Source: Akkermansiaceae bacterium (GTDB taxonomy: Bacteria > Verrucomicrobiota > Verrucomicrobiia > Verrucomicrobiales > Akkermansiaceae). Taken from it: DNA of 63,440 nt. The stretch lies in assembly GCA_903878115.1 (NCBI GenBank), contig CAIRGO010000195.1, positions 1 to 63,440 of the forward strand. The letters run 5' to 3'. The translations under genes were made by a program, and so were the position numbers. Numbering within the stretch: the stretch's first letter is position 1; the number at the start of each line of letters is the position of its first letter. Below are positions 44,039 through 52,962 of this stretch, piece by piece. The notes beneath the pieces are model-generated. The model did no database searches. It was given only the letters and a program-made list of their open reading frames with translations, and was not told the DNA's origin.

Positions 44039-44410
44039 TTAGGACTTCCAATTTAACGCACCTTTTTTCAGTGCATAAACATAAGCCAGAGCAAGAATTC
44101 CGGCGAAACCGGCGATACTCAAAAGCGGAACGGTAGAAACTTGAACCATGTCGCGGAATTGCACTGCCCATGGATACATGAAAACAACTTCAATATCAAA
44201 AATCACAAAAAGCATGGCAATCAAATAGAACTTCACCGAGAAACGCGGAGCTCCATCGCCGATCGGTAACATGCCGCACTCGTAAGCGCTATCTTTGATC
44301 GCATTTGTTCGTCCTGATTTCCCAAATACAACGCTGAGAGTCAATACCACTGCGGCAAAACCGATGGCGATGATCATTTGAAAAAGAACTGGTAAGTAGT
44401 CGCTGAGCAT
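44039..44410 (-). CDS. nuoA: NADH-quinone oxidoreductase subunit A
   Basis: 123 residues from ATG 44410 (MLSDYLPVLFQMIIAIGFAA); the longer frame to 44509 is not plausible. Three membrane helices. The signature loop AYECGMLPIGDGAPRFSVKFYLIAMLFVIFD is present in its shortened parts YECGM and RFSVKFY, with FDIEVVF after it. It is a small subunit of complex I in the inner membrane. Usually it heads nuoA-N; here no nuoB follows, only a Dabb gene. So the rest of complex I must be elsewhere. Confidence 0.9.
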   Translation of the reverse strand: MLSDYLPVLFQMIIAIGFAAVVLTLSVVFGKSGRTNAIKDSAYECGMLPIGDGAPRFSVKFYLIAMLFVIFDIEVVFMYPWAVQFRDMVQVSTVPLLSIAGFAGILALAYVYALKKGALNWKS

Positions 44411-44511
44411 GACGCGCAGAAGTTGACGAAGAATTGCGACAGAGTCAAGAAAACATGATCGACTTAATGATACGATTTGACCTCTAGCGGCGATTTGCTC
44501 ATACTGCATCC

Positions 44512-46104
44512 ATGGAATCCGCGCGCGATGAAATTGCCAGCTCTGAAACTCAAGAAAATCAGGCTGCTATGAATCATTATCGAAAAGAAAAAATGGAGGA
44601 AGATATGCGGCAATGGAAACCTAGTGGTGAAAAAAAAGATACCATTGAATCGGATGTTGAAGTGCCAGAGCAGTTGCCGAATATAGGAGAAATACTTCCC
44701 GAACCCTCGGTATTTGTTTTTGCCGAGCCAGTTTCCGAATTAGGGAAAAAATTAGTTGCGATACTAGGGCAAGGAAAAGTGTGTGATGCCGCTGACGTTA
44801 TCGATTTTCATTCTGCGGACAAATGGTATGCCAAATCATCTCCTGACGTCGTGGTGTTTGCCGAGAATACGTCTGATGTGGCCACATTACTTACTTATGC
44901 TCATCAGAACCGTATTCCAGTGACTACGCGCGGTGCTGGTCACGGCTATGTTGGCGGCTGTATCCCTCTCGCAGGCGGCATCGTTCTCTCATTGATTCGG
45001 ATGAACAAAATTCTTGAAATCAATCCAGAAGATGGCGTCGCAGTCGTCGAGCCTGGGGTTATCACTGCGGATTTGCAAAAGGCGGCGCATGCTGTCGGCT
45101 GGGACTATCCACCGGATCCGGCTTCTTTGAAAGATTGCTCTATCGGAGGAAACATTGCTACCAATGCTGGTGGTCCGCGTTGTCTGAAATACGGTGTTAC
45201 GCGTAATTATGTACTAGGTCTGGAAGTTGTTTTGTCGAACGGTAAAATCATCGAATGCGGTGGACGTGTGCATAAAAATAAGACCGGTTTTGATCTCGTT
45301 GGGCTGTTCACAGGCTCCGAAGGGATGCTGGGAATTGTTACGCGCGCGACTCTTCGCTTGATCCCCAAACCGCGTAATCGCGCGATGCTAGCAGCGATTT
45401 TCCCTGAATTTGAAAATGCAGCTGCTGCTGTACAAGCGATTTTTCAAGCGGGTCATTTGCCTTCGGCGTTAGAGATTACCGATGCATTCACATTAACGGC
45501 CGCGCGTAAACGATTGGGTGCAGCAGTGTTGCCAGAGGGCAATGCGCATCTGATTGTGGAGACTGATGGTGCGATTGGTGCAGTGCGTGCAGAAATCTCT
45601 GAACTGCGACTAATTCTGAGAGATCTCGGTGCGACCTTTGTGGATGCGGCGATGGATGAGGACGCGTGCGAGGCGTTGTGGAAAATTCGTCGTGAGTTTT
45701 CCTATTCTTTGCGTGATACTGGTCTCACAAAATTAAATGAAGATATAGTGGTGCCACGTTCCAAACTCGTTGATTTGGTGCGTTTTTGCCGTCGATTGCA
45801 GCAAGAAACTGGTCTGCCGATCGCATGCTTCGGTCATGCTGGCGATGGCAATATTCATACGAATATCATGGTGGACAACTTTTCTAACCCTGAGAATCGC
45901 AGACGCGCAGAAGACTGCTTGCACATTCTATTTACGTGGATACTTGCGAATGGCGGCGCGATCACCGGAGAGCATGGCATAGGCCTAGCGAAAAAACCAT
46001 GGATCCAACAAGCGCTGGGTGATCATTCTCTCGCATTGCATCGCTCACTTAAGCGCGCTATGGATTCACATGGCATCCTGAATCCCGGAAAATGGCTTGA
46101 TTGA
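44512..46104 (+). CDS. glcD: FAD-linked oxidase, GlcD-like
   Basis: 530 residues. The FAD-binding (PCMH-type) domain is clear: PVTTRGAGHGYVGGCIPLAGG, then DPASLKDCSIGGNIATNAGG, LGIVTRATLRLIP. The C-terminal domain shows CFGHAGDGNIHTNI and GGAITGEHGIGLAKK. It oxidises a 2-hydroxyacid such as glycolate or D-lactate. The first 70 residues are a hydrophilic, acidic extension (MESARDEIASSE, RKEKMEEDMRQWKP) not typical of GlcD; a later start is possible but the frame is open. No glcE or glcF is near, so the exact substrate is not known. The next gene starts two bases after its stop. Confidence 0.85.
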   Translation: MESARDEIASSETQENQAAMNHYRKEKMEEDMRQWKPSGEKKDTIESDVEVPEQLPNIGEILPEPSVFVFAEPVSELGKKLVAILGQGKVCDAADVIDFHSADKWYAKSSPDVVVFAENTSDVATLLTYAHQNRIPVTTRGAGHGYVGGCIPLAGGIVLSLIRMNKILEINPEDGVAVVEPGVITADLQKAAHAVGWDYPPDPASLKDCSIGGNIATNAGGPRCLKYGVTRNYVLGLEVVLSNGKIIECGGRVHKNKTGFDLVGLFTGSEGMLGIVTRATLRLIPKPRNRAMLAAIFPEFENAAAAVQAIFQAGHLPSALEITDAFTLTAARKRLGAAVLPEGNAHLIVETDGAIGAVRAEISELRLILRDLGATFVDAAMDEDACEALWKIRREFSYSLRDTGLTKLNEDIVVPRSKLVDLVRFCRRLQQETGLPIACFGHAGDGNIHTNIMVDNFSNPENRRRAEDCLHILFTWILANGGAITGEHGIGLAKKPWIQQALGDHSLALHRSLKRAMDSHGILNPGKWLD

Positions 46105-46106
46105 TC

Positions 46107-47126
46107 ATGATTCATTTCGTTAGGCTAACTGTTACTTTGTCGACCATCTTTATGGCGCTAGGGACTGTAACGGCAGTAATAAAGAACGATCTAGCTTTTG
46201 AACAAAGTTTAGTTGCCAAGGAGTTATTTTATCAAAACATAAAATTACCAAAGGGTATTGAAAATCGTAGTGGTGCGGTTGGACTAAATGAAGAATGGGA
46301 AAAAGATCATTCGCAATCTTGGTTTGTAGAATTGCAGCGCGCAGGGGCTCAGGATGTGTATGCAGGTCTTGCGCTTCAGTCGGAAGCACACATTCGATGG
46401 GGATTGAAGCAACTTCAATGGGGTTTTAATCAACAGCAGAGCGATGGTTCATTTGATTGCAAAGATTGTTTTCATAGCAGTAGTTTTTTAGTCGAGGCTG
46501 CGGCACATTCCTTACTATTAATTGAGGCGTCGACATGGAAGGGGGGCTTTGCAGTAGAAATTGCAAAAATGAAACCCATGATTCACAAGGCGGCGTTATG
46601 GATGATTCAGCCAGCGAATAGTAAACTGCGTGATCAAGGGCAAATTATCTATACGCATCGTCGTTTTTTGGTCGCAGCGGCATTAGGTCAAACAGCTTTG
46701 CTATGTGGTGATGAGGCATTGATGCAGGCGGCGAATGAATACATGCGTGATGGAATTCAACGACAACATAAAGATGGTGTGTTTCCGGAAAAAGGAGGGT
46801 TCGATAGTAGTTACCATGCTGTTGCATTGATCTATGCGCAGCGTTGCTCTGTGGTTTTTGTCAAAGGTTCACTTGCGGATGAATTGCGGGTATCAATTAA
46901 AAAAGGAATGGCTTGGTTGTTGAGTCGTATTGGTCCCACTGGCATTGTCAGCGTGGAAGGCAATACACGAACGGGCAAGGGACAAGAAAAAGGTCGCAGT
47001 GGCTACCTGAAAAAAGTCAATCGACCAGAAGTTGCCCGAGCACTTCTATATTACGCTGTTTATTTTAAAGAACCTACGTGTGCAGAAATTGCCAAAAAAG
47101 TTATCACGGCACCGTTGGAGCCTTAA
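46107..47126 (+). CDS. Secreted alpha/alpha-toroid-like protein, function unknown
   Basis: 339 residues from ATG 46107; the stop of glcD is at 46102-46104. A signal peptide covers about 1-24. The body has repeated helical pairs with QWGFNQQQSDGSFDC, HSLLLIEAS, and later DGIQRQHKDGVFPEKGGFDSSYHAVALIYAQ. The QxxDGxF repeats and spacing look like an (alpha/alpha)6 toroid, as in terpenoid cyclases or polysaccharide lyases. No catalytic residues can be named. It is probably co-transcribed with the GlcD-like gene (two bases apart), an odd pairing. Confidence 0.6.
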   Translation: MIHFVRLTVTLSTIFMALGTVTAVIKNDLAFEQSLVAKELFYQNIKLPKGIENRSGAVGLNEEWEKDHSQSWFVELQRAGAQDVYAGLALQSEAHIRWGLKQLQWGFNQQQSDGSFDCKDCFHSSSFLVEAAAHSLLLIEASTWKGGFAVEIAKMKPMIHKAALWMIQPANSKLRDQGQIIYTHRRFLVAAALGQTALLCGDEALMQAANEYMRDGIQRQHKDGVFPEKGGFDSSYHAVALIYAQRCSVVFVKGSLADELRVSIKKGMAWLLSRIGPTGIVSVEGNTRTGKGQEKGRSGYLKKVNRPEVARALLYYAVYFKEPTCAEIAKKVITAPLEP

Positions 47127-47154
47127 AAAAGGGGAGGTTTTCTAAGATCCGTGA

Positions 47155-48159
47155 TTAGTCACACCCACAGCATGAGGGAGATAGTGCTTGTTCCTCATCG
47201 CATGCTGGCGCTTCCATTTCTGGTTGCGGTGCCAGCGTTGCGAGTCCGAGTTTGCCTAGCAACGCGCGATCTTTTTCGACTGCTGGATTTTTGGCGGTTA
47301 GTAATTTATCACCATAGAAAATCGAATTTGCTCCCGCATAGAAACACAGTGCTTGCGCTTCTTCGCTTAAGCAAGTGCGACCTGCGGAAAGTCGAACTTT
47401 TGCTTTCGGCACAGCGATGCGGGTGACGGCGATCATTCGCACGAGGTCAAGAGGATCCACTTGTGGATTTTCTGCTAGTGGCGTGCCTGGCATTGGCATC
47501 AAGGCGTTGACCGGAATGGATTCAGGTTGCGGATTGAAGTTTGAAATCACTTCTAACATTTTAAGGCGGTCTTCTATCGTTTCACCAAGACCTAAAATGC
47601 CACCACAGCAAACAGACATGCCGGCATCCTGCGCATGGCGAATGGTTCGTAGACGATCCTCAAAGGTATGAGTGGTGACGATATTCGGATAATGTTCCGG
47701 TGAAGTGTCAACGTTGTGATTGTATGCTGTAACGCCGGCTTTCTTGAGTGCCACTGCTTCTTCGGCACCGAGTTCACCAAGCGTAACGCAGACTTCCATC
47801 CCGAGTTTGGCAACATCGGTCACGATATCGAGAACTTGTTCAAAACGTTGTGTGCCCATGCGGACACCGCGCCAGGCCGCACCCATACAAAATCGCGTGG
47901 ATCCATTCGCACGTGCTTGCAGAGCTCTCTCCATGACCGCATCTTTTGCCATGAGTCGCTCTACTTCGATTCCTGAACTGTGGCGTGCCGATTGTGCGCA
48001 ATACGAGCAATCTTCGGAGCAACCACCCGTTTTGATGGATAGGAGGGTGCACAATTGCACTTCATCTTTCGGCCAGTTTGTTTTGTGTACGGCTCGAGAT
48101 TTTTCGATCAGTTCAAATAAAGGAAGTTTGTAAAGGTCGTTGAGTTGCTCGTAATTCAT
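47155..48159 (-). CDS. bioB: Biotin synthase
   Basis: 334 residues. The radical SAM motif is GGCSEDCSYCAQS (CxxxCxxC). Other BioB blocks: SRFCMG-like TRFCMGAAWRG, LGELGAEEAVALKKAG, YNHNVDTSPEHYPNIVTTHTF, MPMPGTPLAENP and KVRLSAGR with the arginine of the [2Fe-2S] site. It inserts sulfur into dethiobiotin. The C-terminus ends in a short cysteine-rich tail (SPSCCGCD), a common feature in some lineages. No other bio gene is near. Confidence 0.95.
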   Translation of the reverse strand: MNYEQLNDLYKLPLFELIEKSRAVHKTNWPKDEVQLCTLLSIKTGGCSEDCSYCAQSARHSSGIEVERLMAKDAVMERALQARANGSTRFCMGAAWRGVRMGTQRFEQVLDIVTDVAKLGMEVCVTLGELGAEEAVALKKAGVTAYNHNVDTSPEHYPNIVTTHTFEDRLRTIRHAQDAGMSVCCGGILGLGETIEDRLKMLEVISNFNPQPESIPVNALMPMPGTPLAENPQVDPLDLVRMIAVTRIAVPKAKVRLSAGRTCLSEEAQALCFYAGANSIFYGDKLLTAKNPAVEKDRALLGKLGLATLAPQPEMEAPACDEEQALSPSCCGCD

Positions 48160-48182
48160 AGAATAATTTTTTTGTTAGTTTG

Positions 48183-48857
48183 TTAGCGCACCCAACCACC
48201 AGAGACGGCGGGAAATTTTCCTTGCGATAGCGCGCGGTAATCGGTTTTTCCCTTGGCTCCTTCCAGCGGTACACCGAGTTTGGATTTCCAAAAGCCCGAC
48301 ATGCTTTCACCCGTGTGGCATCCCCACGATTTGCAATAGGCATTGTTAGCAAAGATGGATGATTTGATCCGTCCTAGATCGCGCTCGTGAATAGATTGAG
48401 TAGATACAGCGATGATTTCTGTGCTGTAATCAAGACAGAAACAATGTTTGTTTGAGTGGCCAAAATAATCGAATGTTTGTACAGAACCGCGAGGTTGTGA
48501 GTTCATGGCGCGGATCGCATCGCCGCCGGTGTTGACCCATATCAGCGTTGCATTGCGTTTGGACGCTTGTCCTGAGATGTCTGAAATGTAGTTTTTGCGA
48601 TCTTCACGAGCTCGCATTTCATAAGCTGGGCGATAAACGATCCAAACGATTTTCGCGGATGGCCCATAAACTTTGCGGATTTCATCCATGCGCATGGTGC
48701 CGCCGCGAATGAAATTGGCCCACCACTTGTCATGCTGATCTTCTGGTGCACGGTAGTGCTCCCAATGATGTAAAGAGGGACCGCCAGACAGAATGATGTG
48801 TTCCGCTTTTACTATGGCGGGGCACAAGAGCAAGAGAGCGAGAAATAGTTTTTTCAT
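48183..48857 (-). CDS. Secreted protein with possible caspase-like His/Cys pair
   Basis: 224 residues from ATG 48857 with a signal peptide ending IVKAEH; a longer frame to 48902 is less likely. The main part reads IILSGGPSLHHWEHYRAP at the start and WVNTGGDAIRAMN in the middle. Two later spots, FDYFGHSNKH and KSWGCHTGESMSGFW, resemble the His and Cys strand ends of CHAT/C80-like or DUF4347-type proteins. This is only a pattern match. The gene lies 23 bases upstream of bioB on the same strand. Unknown function; a secreted protease-like activity would be a guess. Confidence 0.55.
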   Translation of the reverse strand: MKKLFLALLLLCPAIVKAEHIILSGGPSLHHWEHYRAPEDQHDKWWANFIRGGTMRMDEIRKVYGPSAKIVWIVYRPAYEMRAREDRKNYISDISGQASKRNATLIWVNTGGDAIRAMNSQPRGSVQTFDYFGHSNKHCFCLDYSTEIIAVSTQSIHERDLGRIKSSIFANNAYCKSWGCHTGESMSGFWKSKLGVPLEGAKGKTDYRALSQGKFPAVSGGWVR

Positions 48858-48950
48858 CACGCACGAGATCGTAAGGGAGAGTGACGATTTATGCCAATAC
48901 AAAACGTAAAAAACCTTTTCACTTAGCTAATGTTAAAGTAGGATTAGTCC

Positions 48951-50120
48951 ATGTTTGCAGTTCCGGTAAGAAGGGTGTTTTCCATCCTAGTGACTTATTT
49001 TCTTCTGTTGTTTCCTCAATTTGCAAGTGCCCATGATTTGAAACAAATCAAATCGGTGATCGAAATCAAAGATGATGAGTGGTCTGCGTTGGTGAATATT
49101 GAAGCATGGGCTTTGTATCCAGAAGCAGGCAAACATGTGCCGCCAGAGGAAGCGGAAGTCTACGCAGGTAAGATATGGGCGGAAACGTTAGATGCCAATG
49201 ACTTCGCAGTGATGAAAAAAACTGCCAGCACTTATTTAAAAGACTGTTTACAATTATCGTTAGGAGAAAAATCTTTAGATTATGAGGTGATATTTGAGCG
49301 TTTTGAGAATGCTACGCCGATCTGGGAATATACGGAAAAAGGTCAAGCCGTGTTCCAGGTAAAACTTTCGGGGAAATTTCCCAATAATGCAAAAGGGCCT
49401 TTGCTGTTGAAATGGGAGGACTACCAAGATGAGCCATTGGCGCTGCAAGTTGCTACATGGAATGGTAGCGCAGAAAAACAAACGGCGGTGATGCGGATCG
49501 AATCAAAGAAAACCGAGCAGATTGCATTGATTGATGCAACGAGCACTGGTGGATCCACTGCGAAAAATTCATCACTTCTCACGTGGATCATTGCTGGATT
49601 CGAGCATATTTTGCCAAAAGGATTGGATCATATTTTATTCATTCTTGGGTTGTTTTTATTACAGCCAAATATGCGAGCATTGCTATGGCAAAGCACCGCT
49701 TTTACTGTTGCTCACTCGATCACTCTAGGGATGGTCGTCATGGGCTGGTGCCATGTTTCTTCAAGTATTGTCGAACCGGCGATTGCCATAAGTATTGTTT
49801 ATGTCGCGGCGGAAAATTTATGGGTAAAGGAATTAAAACCGTGGCGAGTGGGATTGATTTTTTGTCTTGGATTGCTGCATGGCATGGGCTTTGCGAGCGT
49901 GATGCAGGAATTGGATATTCCAGCCGGTAGCGTGATGAAGCCATTGTTAGGTTTTAATCTTGGCGTTGAATTTGGACAGGTGATGGTGCTCATCGCGGCA
50001 TTTATTGTTACCTTTCCCTTCTTGAAAAAACCGATTTACCCAAAGATCCGATTGGTCGGTTCTTTGATGATTGCGCTTACAGGATTATACTGGACCGTTG
50101 AGCGGATCGCAGGTTGGTGA
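48951..50120 (+). CDS. HupE/UreJ_2-family membrane protein
   Basis: 389 residues. A signal peptide ends FASAHD, then a periplasmic beta-rich part (about 27-195), then a six-helix HupE/UreJ-like domain with HILPKGLDHILFILGLFLL, a HSITLGMV helix and LLHGMGFASVM. The conserved histidines in the helices could bind a metal such as nickel. Homologues are thought to be metal carriers; no hydrogenase or urease gene is near. A -10-like TAGGAT ends six bases before the ATG, but an AGGA sequence there could also be a Shine-Dalgarno. It converges with speA with no gap. Confidence 0.75.
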   Translation: MFAVPVRRVFSILVTYFLLLFPQFASAHDLKQIKSVIEIKDDEWSALVNIEAWALYPEAGKHVPPEEAEVYAGKIWAETLDANDFAVMKKTASTYLKDCLQLSLGEKSLDYEVIFERFENATPIWEYTEKGQAVFQVKLSGKFPNNAKGPLLLKWEDYQDEPLALQVATWNGSAEKQTAVMRIESKKTEQIALIDATSTGGSTAKNSSLLTWIIAGFEHILPKGLDHILFILGLFLLQPNMRALLWQSTAFTVAHSITLGMVVMGWCHVSSSIVEPAIAISIVYVAAENLWVKELKPWRVGLIFCLGLLHGMGFASVMQELDIPAGSVMKPLLGFNLGVEFGQVMVLIAAFIVTFPFLKKPIYPKIRLVGSLMIALTGLYWTVERIAGW

Positions 50121-52082
50121 TCAACTTTCAAAATACGTGTAGCCACTCAGCCCGTCGCGGAAGAGATCCATAACCTCGCGGCGTTCGCGTGGAGTGATGT
50201 TGCCTTTGCTCACTGCTAATTCTGCAAAACTACGGAAGCGGGTGACCAATTCTTTGGTGTCGTATTCTACGTAACTCAGAACATCGGCCACGGTGTCGCC
50301 CTCTACCTCATGGGTGTAAACGGGACGTCCATTTTCGATGTGCACGCCAACGACATGGGTGTCACCTAACAAATTGTGTAAATCGCCCAAAGTTTCTTGG
50401 TAGGCACCTACCAAAAATACAGCGATGTAATAAGGATCTCCAGGCGTAAATTTATGGAGGGGGAGTATTTTTGCGACGTCTTCACGATCGATGAAGCGAT
50501 CAATTTTCCCATCGCAATCGCAGGTGATGTCCGCCAGCACAGCGCGGTGGCGTGGTCTTTCCGTGAGTCGATGAATGGGCATTACGGGGAAAAGTTGATC
50601 GATAGCCCATGAGTCAGGAAGGCTTTGGAAGAGTGAGAAATTTCCGTAATAAAAATCTGTTAGACTGCTAGATAGCTCGCGCAAATCCTCTGGAACATCG
50701 TCCATCTCGGTGATAAGTTTCGAGACGCGTGTGAGAATGTGCCAGCTCCATGCTTCGCCAAGGCCACGTTCGCGGAGTGTGGCATTGCCATGGAAAAACT
50801 GTGCACGTAATTGATCGCGGTAGTAAAGAGCATCATTGACACATTCTTGCAGGTTTTTTTTGCACAGAACGCGATTCACCTCAATAAGGTTTTTCAATTG
50901 ATCGTGCGGCTGATCAGGTGTGGCGGGTTCATCATCCGATGATTGTACGCTTGTTACATCTAGGATGTTAAAAACCAAAACTGAATAATAGGAAACTACG
51001 GCGCGACCAGATTCTGAAATGAGATTGGGGTGAGCGATTTCCGCTTTATTGCAGATGCTGGAAATCACCTCAATAATGTCAGCGCAATATTCGGAAATGG
51101 AGTAGTTGCAGGAGGAGGTGAAATTGGTATGTGAACCATCATAATCTACGGCCAGACCGCCACCCATATCGAGAATACCCATAGGAGCGCCCTCGCGTAC
51201 GAGATCGCAATACATACGCACTGCTTCCGTAGCTCCTTCGCGGATCGATGCGATGTTAGGGATTTGTGAGCCTTGATGGTAGTGGAGCATTTTCATGCAA
51301 TCCAGATAACCAGCGTCTCGCAATGAATCAACTACTTGAATGACCTGCGCGGCGTTGAGTCCGAACACTGATTTATCACCAGCTGATTCTTGCCAATGGC
51401 CTGAGCCACGTGTCGCGAGGCGTACTCTGACACCTAAATTGGGACGAATGCCGATGGCTTTTGATCGAGCGAGAATGGAAGTCAATTCGGTTGGCATCTC
51501 CAACACCAGAATTACTTTGAGACCCATTTTTTGTGCATGCAATGCCAGATCGATAAATTCCTCGTCTTTATAACCATTGCAAATGAGATATGCCTCAGGG
51601 TCGTGCATATGAGCCAAGGCAGCGATTAACTCAGGCTTAGAACCAGCTTCCAATCCATAGTGGTATTGTTTACCAAACTCGGTAATTTCTTCAATAACTT
51701 GTCGCTGTTGATTTACTTTGATTGGGTAAACGCCACGATAAGAGCCTTTGTAATTTAGATCCTTGATGGCCTTGTGAAATGAATTATTCAGCTCAGCAAT
51801 GCGCGAGTGAAGTAGATCGCGAAATCGCAATAGCACAGGTAATTGTGTCCCACGATCGCCTAGTCCATCAACAATTTCTTTAAGACTAACATCTAACGAA
51901 TCCTCGCTGTCCTCGAGTCGCACGGTGACATCACCTTGGCGCGATACATGGAAGTAGCCGTGTCCCCAATCATCTATGCCGTAAAGTTCTGCAGACTGAG
52001 CCGCAGACCAGCCTTTTTTTGTTGAAGAGATTGGCTCAGAAGACGGAGATTTTTTTTTCTTTTTCGAGGACGATGTGGTCAT
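50121..52082 (-). CDS. speA: Biosynthetic arginine decarboxylase
   Basis: 653 residues. A lysine/serine-rich head (about 1-24) is followed by WSAAQSAELYGIDDWG, a typical SpeA start. The PLP site is GVYPIKVNQQRQVIEE with the Schiff-base lysine. GLEAGSKPEL, ICNGYKDEEFI and the C-terminal DLCHLLGDTH-like DLHNLLGDTHVVGVH are family features. It makes agmatine for putrescine and spermidine synthesis. No speB is next to it. It starts 93 bases from the FHA gene and converges with the HupE gene. Confidence 0.93.
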   Translation of the reverse strand: MTTSSSKKKKKSPSSEPISSTKKGWSAAQSAELYGIDDWGHGYFHVSRQGDVTVRLEDSEDSLDVSLKEIVDGLGDRGTQLPVLLRFRDLLHSRIAELNNSFHKAIKDLNYKGSYRGVYPIKVNQQRQVIEEITEFGKQYHYGLEAGSKPELIAALAHMHDPEAYLICNGYKDEEFIDLALHAQKMGLKVILVLEMPTELTSILARSKAIGIRPNLGVRVRLATRGSGHWQESAGDKSVFGLNAAQVIQVVDSLRDAGYLDCMKMLHYHQGSQIPNIASIREGATEAVRMYCDLVREGAPMGILDMGGGLAVDYDGSHTNFTSSCNYSISEYCADIIEVISSICNKAEIAHPNLISESGRAVVSYYSVLVFNILDVTSVQSSDDEPATPDQPHDQLKNLIEVNRVLCKKNLQECVNDALYYRDQLRAQFFHGNATLRERGLGEAWSWHILTRVSKLITEMDDVPEDLRELSSSLTDFYYGNFSLFQSLPDSWAIDQLFPVMPIHRLTERPRHRAVLADITCDCDGKIDRFIDREDVAKILPLHKFTPGDPYYIAVFLVGAYQETLGDLHNLLGDTHVVGVHIENGRPVYTHEVEGDTVADVLSYVEYDTKELVTRFRSFAELAVSKGNITPRERREVMDLFRDGLSGYTYFES

Positions 52083-52175
52083 GAATGTATCAGGGAAGGC
52101 GTTTATATCATGCAGATTTGATAGAAACGCAACCTAAAAAATGAAACAATAGCGCGAACGAATTTTTCAGTTCGC

Positions 52176-52832
52176 TTAGGGAGTTGGCGGTGTTACGGGT
52201 GCTGCAGGAGTAGTTGGCGCGGCAGGATCCACGGCACCTGCATCAGGCGTGGTCACAGCCTCTGCAGGTTTGCCTTTATTCGACATATCATTCATCAAGT
52301 TGCTGTGAGTATCTTTTTTGTGACGCATGCACAGGCCAATCCAGAAAGCTAAAGCTGCTAGAATTAGAAATACTACCATCATCATGAAGCTTTGCGCAGG
52401 AGACGTGGTAGAGAACTGTGGTTGTGGTCGACGAACTGGCGGACGAGCAGCCTTTTTAGGAGCTACAGTTTCAGGATCTTCGGCGACGATGGGTGATTCA
52501 ACAGTTGGTTTTTCACGAGCTAATGCTTGTTTTTCTTCATCGGTGAGGGAAAAGTCAAATGATACATCGCCAAGCTTGACGCTCAAACCGTCACGCAATG
52601 GAATGATCGGCATACGTGAACCATCGAGCTTGGTGCCATTAGTCGAATCCAAATCACGGATCTGATACCCGCCTTCGACGCGCTCCATTACAGCGTGATT
52701 CACCGATACAGAACCGCAGTTGATGGCAATATCATTTTCAGAGCCGCGCCCCATTTGTACCGCTTGGCGGTCAAGTTGGAAGCGATAAGGCTGAGGTGTT
52801 TGATCCGGAGCAGTGATAATAACGCGTGGCAT
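52176..52832 (-). CDS. FHA-domain membrane protein
   Basis: 218 residues. The N-terminal FHA domain (about 20-90) has VQMGRGSENDIAINCGSVSVNHAVM and RDLDSTNGTKLDGSRM, the usual G-R, S-H and N-G residues for binding phosphothreonine. A Pro/Arg-rich linker follows, then one membrane helix (about 150-170, FMMMVVFLILAALAFWIGL), and a Pro/Ala/Thr-rich outer tail. It probably senses Thr phosphorylation by a Ser/Thr kinase. No kinase gene is near. Confidence 0.82.
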   Translation of the reverse strand: MPRVIITAPDQTPQPYRFQLDRQAVQMGRGSENDIAINCGSVSVNHAVMERVEGGYQIRDLDSTNGTKLDGSRMPIIPLRDGLSVKLGDVSFDFSLTDEEKQALAREKPTVESPIVAEDPETVAPKKAARPPVRRPQPQFSTTSPAQSFMMMVVFLILAALAFWIGLCMRHKKDTHSNLMNDMSNKGKPAEAVTTPDAGAVDPAAPTTPAAPVTPPTP

Positions 52833-52926
52833 AATATAGATACGGTAAGTTCACGCGATTTATAACAATTATTTTTCGCTAAGGTAAATCGCAATTTTTT
52901 AAAAATGAAAGATTTGGGTAATTTAA

Positions 52927-52955
52927 TTGATAAATTAGGCTGTTTTTTCTGTAAT
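52927..52955 (+). promoter_or_regulatory. Predicted promoter, leaderless geometry
   Basis: TTGATA (52927-52932), a 17-base spacer and TGTAAT (52950-52955), each 5 of 6 to consensus. The ATG at 52963 is only seven bases after the -10-like box, so transcription would begin on or next to the start codon. Confidence 0.5.
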
Positions 52956-52962
52956 GTGTTGC

